Positions 40,092 to 48,132 of a stretch of DNA of 64,000 bases are shown here, one piece after another. The DNA comes from Clostridia bacterium (lineage in GTDB: Bacteria > Bacillota > Clostridia > Christensenellales > Aristaeellaceae). Within the stretch, counting starts at the first letter, position 1; each line of letters starts with the position of its first letter. Under the pieces are notes generated by a model. The model worked only from the letters and a program-made list of their open reading frames with translations, had not been told where the DNA came from and did no database searches. The position numbers and the translations under genes were made by a program. The DNA lies in the NCBI GenBank assembly GCA_017430225.1, contig JAFRNK010000003.1, positions 1-64,000 of the forward strand, written 5' to 3'.

Positions 40092-41843
40092 TCATTCCGC
40101 GTCGTAATCCAGGTAGGCGCCTTTCATGGGGGAGGCTGCCAGCTTGGAGAACAGGCGCAGGACGCCCTTTTTGTATTTGGGCGGCTTCGGCTGCCAATTC
40201 TTTTTGCGCTCGGCGAGCACTTGGCCGACTTCTTCGGGAGACATGCGTTTCCCCGCGATGCCGACGATCTCGAGCTTGCGCTCCATCACGTTCAGGTAGA
40301 TCAGGTCGCCTTCCTCGACGAGGGCGATGGGGCCGCCGGCCTGCGCCTCGGGGCTGCAGTGGCCGATGACCGGACCTGTGGACGCGCCGGAGAAGCGGCC
40401 GTCGGTAATCAGGGCGATGGATTTGCCCAGCTCCTGATCGGAAGAGATCGCCTCGGAGGTATAGAACATTTCGGGCATGCCGCTCCCCTTGGGGCCTTCG
40501 TAGCGGATGAACACGGCGTCGCCCGGCTGTACCCGGTGGTGCAGCACGGCATCGATGCATTCCTCTTCGCTGTCGAAGGGGCGGGCGGTAAGCACGGCTT
40601 CGAACATTTCCTTGGGGCAGGCCGTATGCTTGATGACCGCGCCTTCCGGGGCCAGGTTGCCTTTAAGCACGGCGACGGAGCCTTCGGTGCCGATGGCCCG
40701 GTCGTAGGGACGGATGATGTCTTCCTTGCGCACGGTGAGCCCGCGGCGGGCGTTGGACTGGTCCAGCCAGTACTGGCAGCGCTCATAGAATCCGTTCTTT
40801 TTGAGCTCTTCCAGGTTTTCGCCCAGGGTCTTGCCGGTGACCGTCATGGCGTCCAGATGCAGGCAGGATTTGATCTCCTCCATGATGGCGGGTACGCCGC
40901 CGGCATAGTAGAAGAACTCTGCGGGCCAGCGTCCAGCCGGGCGCAGGTCGAGCAGGTAATGCGCGCTCCTGTGCAGGCGATCGAAGGTTTCGCCGGTGAT
41001 TTCGATGCCGAACTCGTGGGCGATGGCCGGGATGTGCAAAAGCGCGTTGGAGGAGCCGGAAATGGCGGCGTGCACCATGATGGCGTTCTCAAAGCTCTCT
41101 TTGGTGACGATGTCCCGCGGCTTCATGCCTTCCGTCTGCGCCAGGCGGACTGCCTGCGCGCCGGCTTTGCGGGCATATTCCAGCAGGTCGGGGCTGGTGG
41201 CGGGCAGCAGCGCGCTGCCGGGCAGCGCCAGGCCCAGGGCTTCGGACATGATCTGCATGGTGGAAGCCGTGCCGATAAAGCTGCATGCGCCACAGCTGGG
41301 GCAGGCGTTGTGCTTGGCCCAGTCCAGCTTCTCTTTGTCGATTTCCCCGCGCTCATACTTGGCGCTGTACATGCCCAGCTGTTCGAGGGTCAGCAGGTCG
41401 GGGCCGGCGGCCATGGTGCCGCCCGGGACGACCACCGAGGGGATGTTCAGCCTTGCCAGGCCCATCAGGTTGCCGGGCATGCCCTTGTCGCAGCTGGCGA
41501 TGAACACGCCCGCGTCGAAGGGGGTGGCGTTCGCCTGGATCTCGATCATGTTGGCGATCGTCTCACGGCTGGCCAGGGAGAAGTTGATGCCGTCATGGCC
41601 CTGGCTTTCGCCGTCGCACATGTCGGTGCAGAAGTACCGCGCGCCGTATCCGCCGGCCTCGGCCACGCCCTGGCGCGCCTTTTCCACCAGCCTGTCCAGG
41701 TGGCAGGAGCCGGGATGGCTGTCGCCGAAGGTGCTTTCGATGAAGACCTGCACCTTGTCCAGGTCTTCCGGTTTCCAGCCGCAGCCGATGCGCAGGGGAT
41801 CCACTTCGGGAGCCAGTTTTCTCAATTCTTGACTTGGAAGCAT
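40092..41843 (-). CDS. IlvD/Edd family sugar-acid dehydratase
   Basis: This encodes 583 residues from the ATG at 41843, after GAGGTGAAC. Iron-sulfur cysteines are in YFCTDMCDGESQGHDG (about Cys76), IASCDKGMPGN (Cys118) and CPSCGACSFIGTASTM (Cys187). C-terminal features are LITDGRFSGASTGPVIGH and GPIALVEEGD. The SFIGTAS variant and the neighbouring Gfo/Idh oxidoreductase fit a sugar-acid (aldonate) dehydratase such as arabonate or xylonate dehydratase better than the branched-chain amino acid enzyme. The product would be a 2-keto-3-deoxy acid. It is the last gene of a merR-gfo-ilvD run. Confidence 0.85.
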   Translation of the reverse strand: MLPSQELRKLAPEVDPLRIGCGWKPEDLDKVQVFIESTFGDSHPGSCHLDRLVEKARQGVAEAGGYGARYFCTDMCDGESQGHDGINFSLASRETIANMIEIQANATPFDAGVFIASCDKGMPGNLMGLARLNIPSVVVPGGTMAAGPDLLTLEQLGMYSAKYERGEIDKEKLDWAKHNACPSCGACSFIGTASTMQIMSEALGLALPGSALLPATSPDLLEYARKAGAQAVRLAQTEGMKPRDIVTKESFENAIMVHAAISGSSNALLHIPAIAHEFGIEITGETFDRLHRSAHYLLDLRPAGRWPAEFFYYAGGVPAIMEEIKSCLHLDAMTVTGKTLGENLEELKKNGFYERCQYWLDQSNARRGLTVRKEDIIRPYDRAIGTEGSVAVLKGNLAPEGAVIKHTACPKEMFEAVLTARPFDSEEECIDAVLHHRVQPGDAVFIRYEGPKGSGMPEMFYTSEAISSDQELGKSIALITDGRFSGASTGPVIGHCSPEAQAGGPIALVEEGDLIYLNVMERKLEIVGIAGKRMSPEEVGQVLAERKKNWQPKPPKYKKGVLRLFSKLAASPMKGAYLDYDAE

Positions 41844-41904
41844 TGCGTTCACCTCAGGTTGCGTTCGAAAATGCGTCATTGTCAGACCGGATGGCAGCAA
41901 CAAA

Positions 41905-42915
41905 TCAGCCGTTCAGTTTCTGCAGTTCCAGCCAGAACCGCGCGTCGTCGAGGGCCTCCCACAGGGGATAGGGCGGCTCTCCGCCGCGGACGTAATCGCC
42001 CATGTCCAGAAGCATGGCGGCGATGGCGAACTCGTCCTGGACGGTATCGGGAGCGAGCTCCGCGGTCCAGTTCCGCCTTCTGTCGCGCAGCAGCTGGCTG
42101 TCCAGGCAGCGGTAACGCTCCGGGATTTCGCCGGTCAGCATCTTCCGGCGCGGTTGATTATTCTCGTCCAGGTAGGTGACCATCGTATCCGTCCATTCGC
42201 CCCGGGTGCCGCGCACCGTGATGTGCCGGGAGCGGATGTAGGACCGGTACTGGACGGTCGCAAAATCGTACACGGCCGTTTTGCCGGACGAGAACTGAAT
42301 CAGGGCCGTCGTGCGTTCCGCGTCGGCCAGGGCCCCGTCGTAAAACGCGCCTATTCTCGAATCTGTCCGTGCCACCGGGCTGTTCCGGACACACCCGGTT
42401 ACGGTATACGTGTCGCCCCGTTCCAGGCGCAATGCTCTCCGGATGAGGCTGGGGGCGTGGTAATCGTGCACGAGGGAGATGTACATGGAGGAAGGCTCGC
42501 CGATGGTCCCCGCCGCGATCTCGGCGAGTCCCGCGGCGAGAATGGGCTGGCGGTGATACTGCTCGCAGCAGACGATTTTCGCGCCCCGGCGGGCCAGTTC
42601 TTCGATCCGCGCGATCTGCTCCCATGTCGAAGCCACCGGCGTCTCCGCCAGGACGGGAACGCCCCTCCGGACCCATTCCTCCGCCACGTCGGCGGTATGA
42701 CTCCGGTCCACGCTGATGACGGCGAAGTCCGGTTCAAACGCCAGGCATTCCTCCGGGCTGGTAGTCGCATCGACGCCTGTCGCCCGGGTGAGATGCGCGG
42801 CCTTCTCCTCTGACCGGCACAGGTACTTTGCTCTGAACAAAGTTGGATAAGCGGCGGCGATCCGCCCGAAGTATTCGGCCCTGTAACCGGAACCTACGAT
42901 GACGTATGAGAGCAT
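41905..42915 (-). CDS. Gfo/Idh/MocA family oxidoreductase
   Basis: This encodes 336 residues from the ATG at 42915, after AAAGGAG. The Rossmann start is MLSYVIVGSGYRAEYFGRIA, with GVDATTSPEECLAFEPDFAV and the AETPVAS motif in place of the usual EKP lysine motif. Loss of that Lys may change or remove dehydrogenase chemistry. The C-terminal sheet domain contains IGEPSSMYISLVHDYHAPS. NAD(P)-dependent sugar or inositol dehydrogenation is the family role. It lies 23 bp after the MerR gene and before the IlvD gene, as part of a sugar-acid pathway. Confidence 0.85.
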   Translation of the reverse strand: MLSYVIVGSGYRAEYFGRIAAAYPTLFRAKYLCRSEEKAAHLTRATGVDATTSPEECLAFEPDFAVISVDRSHTADVAEEWVRRGVPVLAETPVASTWEQIARIEELARRGAKIVCCEQYHRQPILAAGLAEIAAGTIGEPSSMYISLVHDYHAPSLIRRALRLERGDTYTVTGCVRNSPVARTDSRIGAFYDGALADAERTTALIQFSSGKTAVYDFATVQYRSYIRSRHITVRGTRGEWTDTMVTYLDENNQPRRKMLTGEIPERYRCLDSQLLRDRRRNWTAELAPDTVQDEFAIAAMLLDMGDYVRGGEPPYPLWEALDDARFWLELQKLNG

Positions 42916-42938
42916 GGCGGGCTCCTTTCTGATAGAAC

Positions 42939-43742
42939 TCAGTGCACCCCGACCCGGAGCGAGATCCGGAAGGGTTCCGCCTGGCGGTCGGCAGGGGTGT
43001 AGACGACCCAGCCGTACATATCGCCCAGCGGGATCAGGGCGTGGGCCTCGATGTACTGCCGGAACGGCTCGAGCGCGGCGCGTGGGATCGCGGAAAGGTC
43101 GTGGGTTTCGATCATGCCGCCGATGCAGCGGCAGGGCGGGGTGTATTCGATCGGGGGCTCGTACGTCTCGTTGAAACGCTTGAAGGCGCCGCTGAGCAGG
43201 CCGATGCCGGTATCTGCCGCGCAGGATTCGTCCTTGGGCAGCAGCATCGCCTTCTGGGGAATGCGGATCGCGGAATAGGTCTCCGGCACGTGGTTCATCC
43301 AGCGGCGGAAGATCTCGGCGGTTCGGGGATGGTCGTTTTTCGGCGTACTGTAATAGATGCGGTACGCGCCGGGCATCCGGCCCTCTTCGATCACGGTCCC
43401 GCTGCCGGCGCAGCGCTGGTAGGCGTCCACGTGCAGCCGCAGGCGCGACAGCTTCTGGTACAGGTCTTCGATTTCTTCTTCGATGGACTGCTCCTGCGCA
43501 ACCAAAGCGCCGAGGACGTCGGCGCACCGGCGGCGGTTGCGGCTGCCGGGGAGCTCCGAAAGGCCGACGCCGAGGGCGTTCAGCTGCCTGATCTGCACGA
43601 GGCTCATCACGTCTTCGCCGCAGTACGCGCGGTAGCCGTTCTCCAGGCGCTCGGGCTCGATCAGCCCTTCCGTATCGTAATACCGCAGCGCGGTGCGGCT
43701 CAGGCCGGTCAGTTTTTCAAGTTCACCGATGGAAATTTTCAT
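42939..43742 (-). CDS. MerR family regulator with a GyrI-like effector domain
   Basis: This encodes 267 residues. The N-terminal winged helix is KISIGELEKLTGLSRTALRY, YDTEGLIEPERLENGYRAY, then a coiled-coil helix (EQSIEEEIEDLYQKLSRL). Residues about 120-267 are a GyrI/effector-binding domain. It is BmrR-like in layout, so it binds an organic ligand. It is divergent from the exported flavoprotein at 44074. That promoter has the overlong 19-bp spacer with a dyad that MerR proteins use for activation, and a second similar site lies in its own leader (43780-43793). Confidence 0.88.
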   Translation of the reverse strand: MKISIGELEKLTGLSRTALRYYDTEGLIEPERLENGYRAYCGEDVMSLVQIRQLNALGVGLSELPGSRNRRRCADVLGALVAQEQSIEEEIEDLYQKLSRLRLHVDAYQRCAGSGTVIEEGRMPGAYRIYYSTPKNDHPRTAEIFRRWMNHVPETYSAIRIPQKAMLLPKDESCAADTGIGLLSGAFKRFNETYEPPIEYTPPCRCIGGMIETHDLSAIPRAALEPFRQYIEAHALIPLGDMYGWVVYTPADRQAEPFRISLRVGVH

Positions 43743-44073
43743 GGCACTCTCCTGATTTCTTACGGACTGCCGAACTATGCAGTTTGCTGGAAGGTTTAAT
43801 ATTCGGCAAATATAGGGCCGGTTGGCAACCTGGCTTTATTATACAGAAGAATCGTCCGTTTTTCCAGTTGATTTTTTGTATATCCGTCTAAAAATGGTAA
43901 AAACGGCGCGTAACCGACCCGTCAGGAAAGGGTTGGAACGCCGAAGCGGTTGATATTTTTTATAGCCAACGCCGCGCTTGACACTCCAGTTGGCTGGAAG
44001 CATATAATATCTGATGGATTTAAAACTGCTCCGCGGAATCGCGGAGCTGCAAATCAACAAGGAGGAGCATTGT
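43743..44073. promoter_or_regulatory. Divergent control region with MerR-type promoter and two operator-like sites
   Basis: -35 TTGACA (43978-43983) and -10 TATAAT (44003-44008) are separated by 19 bp. The spacer carries the imperfect dyad CTCCAGTTGGCTGGAAG. CAGTTGGCTGGAAG (43987-44000) recurs as CAGTTTGCTGGAAG (43780-43793) in the leader of the MerR gene. A spacer of 19 bp with a dyad is characteristic of MerR-activated promoters. No gene lies in the region. Confidence 0.75.
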
Positions 44074-46095
44074 ATGAAGAAAACACTGTGTCTCTTGCTG
44101 GCCCTGTCCCTCGTCATCGCGGCGCTTGTGCCCGCCATGGCGGAAGGGAACGTCTTCACCGGCACCGCCCGCGGCATGCAGGGCGACGTGGTGGTCAACG
44201 TGACCATTGAAGACGGCAAAATCACCGACATCCAGTACGAAAAGTATCCCGAGACGGAAAACATCACCTATGTTGCCCGCGACAGGATCCCCGCTCAGAT
44301 CATTGAGCACCAGACCCTGGCTGTGGATTCCGTGACCGGCGCGACCTTCGCGAGCTACGCGATCGTCGGCGCGGTCAAGAACGCCGTCAAGGCCTCTGGG
44401 CAGGAAATTGCGGCCCTGACCGCTGAAGCGTGGCATGAGCCTGCCGGCCCCGACGAGACCTGGGACGCCGACGTGCTGGTCATGGGCGGCGGCGGCGCCG
44501 GCCTGGCGGCCGCGATCACCGCGGCGCAGAACGGCGCGAAGGTCATCCTGATCGAAAAGAGCAGCGTCATGGGCGGCAACACCATGGTCGCCGGCGCGGC
44601 TTACAACTGCGTGGACCCTGAAGCGCAGAGCACCGCGATCCTGACCCCCGCCCAGAAGAGCACCATGGACAGCTACCTGGCGCTCTCTGAGGATGACCCG
44701 TCTCTCAGCTTCGACGTCTATCCCGAGTGGAAGGAAGTCCTGGCCCAGCTGAAGGAGGACATCAACGCTTTCTATGCTGCCAACGAAGGCAAGACCCCCG
44801 GCGTCGACATGCCCGGCTTTGACTCCATCGCGCTGCATATGTGGCACTGCTACACCGGCGGCAAGCGTGAAATGCTGGACGGCAGCCTCATCGCCCCGAA
44901 GATCGAGCTGGCCCGCACGCTGGCTGAAAGCGCCCTCGGTTCCTTCGAATGGATGGGCTCCATCGGCCTGAACGCCGGTTACGGCGCGGGCGCCCGCCTG
45001 AGCACCGTGCTCGGCGCGATGTGGCCGCGTACCCACAGCTTCATGAGCGGCGCGGACCGCATCCCGCAGCTGGTGAAGGTCGCTGAGGAAACTGGCGTCA
45101 AGATCTACACCGAAACCCGCGGCACCGAGCTGCTGGTCAGCGACAACCGCGTTGTCGGCGCGAAAGCCGAGACCGTGAACGGCACAAAGATCACCATCAA
45201 CACCGCGAAGGGCGTCATCCTGGCGACCGGCGGCTACTGCGCGAATCCCAAGATGGTCAAGCAGTACGACAAGTACTGGGGCGACGACCTGACCGAATAC
45301 ACCCTCTCCACCAACCTCGGCACCAACGAGGGCGACGGCATCATCATGGCGACTGCCATCGGCGCCGACACCTTCGGCATGGGCGTGGCCCAGATGATGC
45401 CCTCCTCCTCTCCGGTCAAGGGCACCATGACCGACGGCATCTGGGGCGACGCGGCCGAGCAGATCTGGATCGACGGCAACGGCGACCGCTTCGTCAACGA
45501 ATACGCCGAGCGCGACGTGCTGGCCAAGGCCTCCCTGGCGCTCGACAAGGGTATCTTCTACATCATCTATGCCGGCCGCGGCGATATCACCAAGCCGGAC
45601 GTGAAACTGACCGGCGTGGCCTATGACCCGCGCACCGCTTCCATGGTCGAAGGCGGCCACATCTGGTACGCCCCGACCCTGAAGGACATGGCGGAAGCCA
45701 CCAAGACCGCGGCCGCCGGCTGCGCGCCTGCATTCACGGAGGAGAAACTCCGCGAGACCATCGAAAAGTACAACCAGTATGTCGCCAACCAGAAGGACGA
45801 CGACTTCGGCAAGGAAGTCCTCGCCGGCGCGATCGATATCGAGGCGCTGGAAGCGGATCCCAACCTCGGCTTCTGCATCAGCCCGCGCAAGGCGTCCCTG
45901 CACCACACCATGGGCGGTATCTGCATCGACACCCATGCCCGCGTCCTGCGTGAAGACGGCAGCGTGATCGAAGGCCTGTGGGCGGCCGGCGAAGTCACCG
46001 GCGGCATCCACGCCGGCAACCGCCTGGGCGGCAACGCCATCGCGGATATCTTTACCTTCGGCCGCATCGCCGGCAACGAGGCGACGGCTAAGTAA
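44074..46095 (+). CDS. Exported FMN/FAD-dependent reductase (fumarate/urocanate reductase family)
   Basis: This encodes 673 residues from the ATG at 44074, after AAGGAGGAG. There is a signal peptide (MKKTLCLLLALSLVIAALVP, AMA). Residues about 26-110 are an FMN_bind domain with DSVTGATFAS. Thr91 would carry FMN attached by ApbE. Residues about 130-670 are a FAD_binding_2 flavoprotein: DVLVMGGGGAGLAAAITAAQ, LIEKSSVMGGNTM, GVILATGGYCANPKMV and the C-terminal HHTMGGICIDTHARVL, GLWAAGEVTGGIHAGNRLGG. Relatives use extracytosolic flavins to reduce fumarate, urocanate or related acids in respiration. The acceptor is unknown. It is controlled by a MerR-type promoter. Confidence 0.9.
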   Translation: MKKTLCLLLALSLVIAALVPAMAEGNVFTGTARGMQGDVVVNVTIEDGKITDIQYEKYPETENITYVARDRIPAQIIEHQTLAVDSVTGATFASYAIVGAVKNAVKASGQEIAALTAEAWHEPAGPDETWDADVLVMGGGGAGLAAAITAAQNGAKVILIEKSSVMGGNTMVAGAAYNCVDPEAQSTAILTPAQKSTMDSYLALSEDDPSLSFDVYPEWKEVLAQLKEDINAFYAANEGKTPGVDMPGFDSIALHMWHCYTGGKREMLDGSLIAPKIELARTLAESALGSFEWMGSIGLNAGYGAGARLSTVLGAMWPRTHSFMSGADRIPQLVKVAEETGVKIYTETRGTELLVSDNRVVGAKAETVNGTKITINTAKGVILATGGYCANPKMVKQYDKYWGDDLTEYTLSTNLGTNEGDGIIMATAIGADTFGMGVAQMMPSSSPVKGTMTDGIWGDAAEQIWIDGNGDRFVNEYAERDVLAKASLALDKGIFYIIYAGRGDITKPDVKLTGVAYDPRTASMVEGGHIWYAPTLKDMAEATKTAAAGCAPAFTEEKLRETIEKYNQYVANQKDDDFGKEVLAGAIDIEALEADPNLGFCISPRKASLHHTMGGICIDTHARVLREDGSVIEGLWAAGEVTGGIHAGNRLGGNAIADIFTFGRIAGNEATAK

Positions 46096-46114
46096 TTCCA
46101 ACTTCAAACAGCGC

Positions 46115-46146
46115 ACCGGCACGGCGGGAGCCGTGCCGGTTTCTTT
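46115..46146 (+). terminator. Terminator of the flavoprotein gene
   Basis: ACCGGCACGG (46115-46124) pairs with CCGTGCCGGT (46131-46140), then TTCTTTG. A short GGAGTTAGGAAGTA tract follows at about 46191-46204, related to the R3 repeats. Confidence 0.75.
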
Positions 46147-46268
46147 GTGCAGATATACAGGGAAATAATGCTATACCTGGAGTAAAGTTAGGAGTTAGGA
46201 AGTATCATAAACAAGCTCTGCTTATGCCTATAGCTTTATTGCTTATCCCTTTCCGCCGACAATCGGAC

Positions 46269-47948
46269 TCACTCTCCGGCCGGGAACTCCTTCCTCACGA
46301 CCATCCGGACTTCGCCGCCGATGATGGCGATGCGGACGTCGTCCGCGAGCTTGAACAGGATCGAACGCTCGAAGCCGTCCCACTCGTTCTGGGACTTCCG
46401 GTCTTCGCCGGAAGGCAGCGCAAAGCATACCCGGTCGGAATCGGAGACCATCGCACGTTCGAACGCGCTGCGGAGCTTCGACAGGAAACCGCCCGATTTG
46501 CCGCCCAGTTCGGCAGCGACCGCTTTCTTCATTTTTGCGCGCGTCTTCCTGTCCATGTCCGTCTGGGCCGAAATATGCAGCTCGTATTGCCGGTTGACGC
46601 GCTCGATCCAGAAGTCGGCCTTCACTTCGCCGGTGACGATGTTGGTCATGCTCAGAATTTCTTCGGTGAACAGGGTCAGGCGAAGGCTATCCTCGCGGCT
46701 CAGGCCGCCGGCTTCCGCCATTCGCTGGGTCTCTTCCACCGCGGCGTGGAAGCCGTTTCCGTGATTGTCGATGGCGATGACCTCGGATTTGACCAGGCCG
46801 CCCTGGATCGATTTCAGCTTCTGCCGGATGTCGTCCGCCGTCTGCACGAGGGGCTTCAGGACGTTCGTATCCCAGGAGATCCCGGCGTGGAGGGCGATCA
46901 GCTTGTTGATCAGGGACAGGATCATCTGTTTGACGTTGTCGTCCGCTTTTTTCAGCAGCTCGGCGTTGTCGGGCTGCTTCTTGTCCAGCAGGGCGAAAAT
47001 GGTCGTGACGAAGATCTCCCGTTGTTCGGCGGTACACGATTTGAGCCATTCGTGGATGGTCTGGTCCAGGATCTGGGCGCCGGTGGAGACGTTCTCTTCT
47101 TCCAGGAAGTGCCTGCCGACCAGCTTCCAGCTGAACGGGTCGTGCTGGAGGATGGAGTGCGCGCCGGACTGCACGACGCGGTACTTGGGATAGTAGTTCA
47201 TCAGCATGCCCACGATGGATCCGGAGGGCACGACGGACCGGATCAGGGGCTCTATGCGCCTGTAGCCTTCGGAGGCGATGGTCGCGTCGTCCAGGCCGGG
47301 GCCGTCAAAGGAAAAGAGCATCTTCAGCCGCGCCTGGATGGCGGGATCCGCGTACGAGGCGGAATACAGGGCGAGATTGCCGCCCTTGCTGTGCCCGGCC
47401 AGGTACAGGGGTCCCTCAGTGTTGGCGGCCGCCTTCTCCAGATAGGCGAGGGCGGCGGTCTGGGCCGGGACGGGCGTCACATAGCTCATCATGAAGTCTT
47501 CCTTCCAGCCCACGGGCGAAGGGTCGGTGCCGCGGTAGGCGATCACGGTGCCGACGCCGGGCACGTCCAGGGTGAGCGCTGAAAACTGGATATTGCGGGC
47601 GGGATCCACGTCGTTGACCTGGTCCAGGACGGTGACGTCTTCAAAGCGTTTGCTCTGCGCCAGGGCAATGAGGAACTGGTTGCGGATCCTGACCGAATCG
47701 CCGATCCCTTCCTGCGGGAGGCGCGTCAGCAGGTCCGTCGTGGCGAGGTCGGCCAGCCGGAGCGTCTGCCCGCTCCCGAAGACGAGCTCGTTCTCGCCCA
47801 GGTTCGCGTAGGCAATCATGGTGGCGATCACGCTGTCGATCTCGCCCCAGGGGGAATGCTCAAAGGTCAGGTCCCCGCGCCAGGCGACGTAATCGATGAT
47901 CGTACCGCTGGTGATCTTTTTCGGGAGTTTCTCTTTCTGGTCTGCCAT
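46269..47948 (-). CDS. Mbeg1-like (DUF2974) alpha/beta hydrolase fused to an ATPase-like C-terminal domain
   Basis: This encodes 559 residues. Residues 1 to about 270 are a DUF2974/Mbeg1 lipase-like domain (TIIDYVAWRGDLTFEHSPW, GVGTVIAYRGTD, the nucleophile Ser187 in LAGHSKGGNLALYSA, FSFDGPGL). Residues about 275-390 are helical. From about 395 the sequence IAIDNHGNGFHAAVEETQRM and SLRLTLFTEEILSMTNIVTG resembles anti-sigma/HATPase-type kinase domains, followed by a REFP-type sheet. This double architecture is unusual, and the second assignment is tentative. It is monocistronic, with no signal peptide. A link to partner-switching signalling is inferred only. Confidence 0.75.
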   Translation of the reverse strand: MADQKEKLPKKITSGTIIDYVAWRGDLTFEHSPWGEIDSVIATMIAYANLGENELVFGSGQTLRLADLATTDLLTRLPQEGIGDSVRIRNQFLIALAQSKRFEDVTVLDQVNDVDPARNIQFSALTLDVPGVGTVIAYRGTDPSPVGWKEDFMMSYVTPVPAQTAALAYLEKAAANTEGPLYLAGHSKGGNLALYSASYADPAIQARLKMLFSFDGPGLDDATIASEGYRRIEPLIRSVVPSGSIVGMLMNYYPKYRVVQSGAHSILQHDPFSWKLVGRHFLEEENVSTGAQILDQTIHEWLKSCTAEQREIFVTTIFALLDKKQPDNAELLKKADDNVKQMILSLINKLIALHAGISWDTNVLKPLVQTADDIRQKLKSIQGGLVKSEVIAIDNHGNGFHAAVEETQRMAEAGGLSREDSLRLTLFTEEILSMTNIVTGEVKADFWIERVNRQYELHISAQTDMDRKTRAKMKKAVAAELGGKSGGFLSKLRSAFERAMVSDSDRVCFALPSGEDRKSQNEWDGFERSILFKLADDVRIAIIGGEVRMVVRKEFPAGE

Positions 47949-47993
47949 AACACGACCGCCTCTCTGCAGATGTATACTGATTGCTTCGGGGGT

Positions 47994-48022
47994 ATTATAC
48001 TATGTTTTTTGTTCGGGAACAA
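47994..48022 (-). promoter_or_regulatory. Promoter of the Mbeg1-like gene
   Basis: On the minus strand, -35 TTGTTC (48017-48022), 17 nt, -10 TATAAT (47994-47999). Confidence 0.6.
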
Positions 48023-48046
48023 GGGAAAAAGCCGCGAATAATGGTC

Positions 48047-48075
48047 TTTCAACAACCGGACGCCTGTGTTATAAT
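48047..48075 (+). promoter_or_regulatory. Promoter of the propeller-SplB-kinase operon
   Basis: TTTCAA (48047-48052), 17 nt, TATAAT (48070-48075). Confidence 0.5.
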
Positions 48076-48132
48076 GTCAGATGAAAAATCTGTCGAGAGA
48101 ATCCTCATAAACAAAGATTACGGGAGGCGCTT

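Noticed and set aside
40092..41843. Branched-chain amino acid dihydroxy-acid dehydratase (ilvD).
   Set aside because: No other ilv genes are near. The context (MerR, Gfo/Idh) and the SFIGTAS variant of the second cysteine motif favour a sugar-acid dehydratase.
44020..46122. A 700-codon minus-strand frame antisense to the exported flavoprotein.
   Set aside because: It has no conserved features and spans the terminator and regulatory region. The plus-strand protein is complete, with all flavin motifs.
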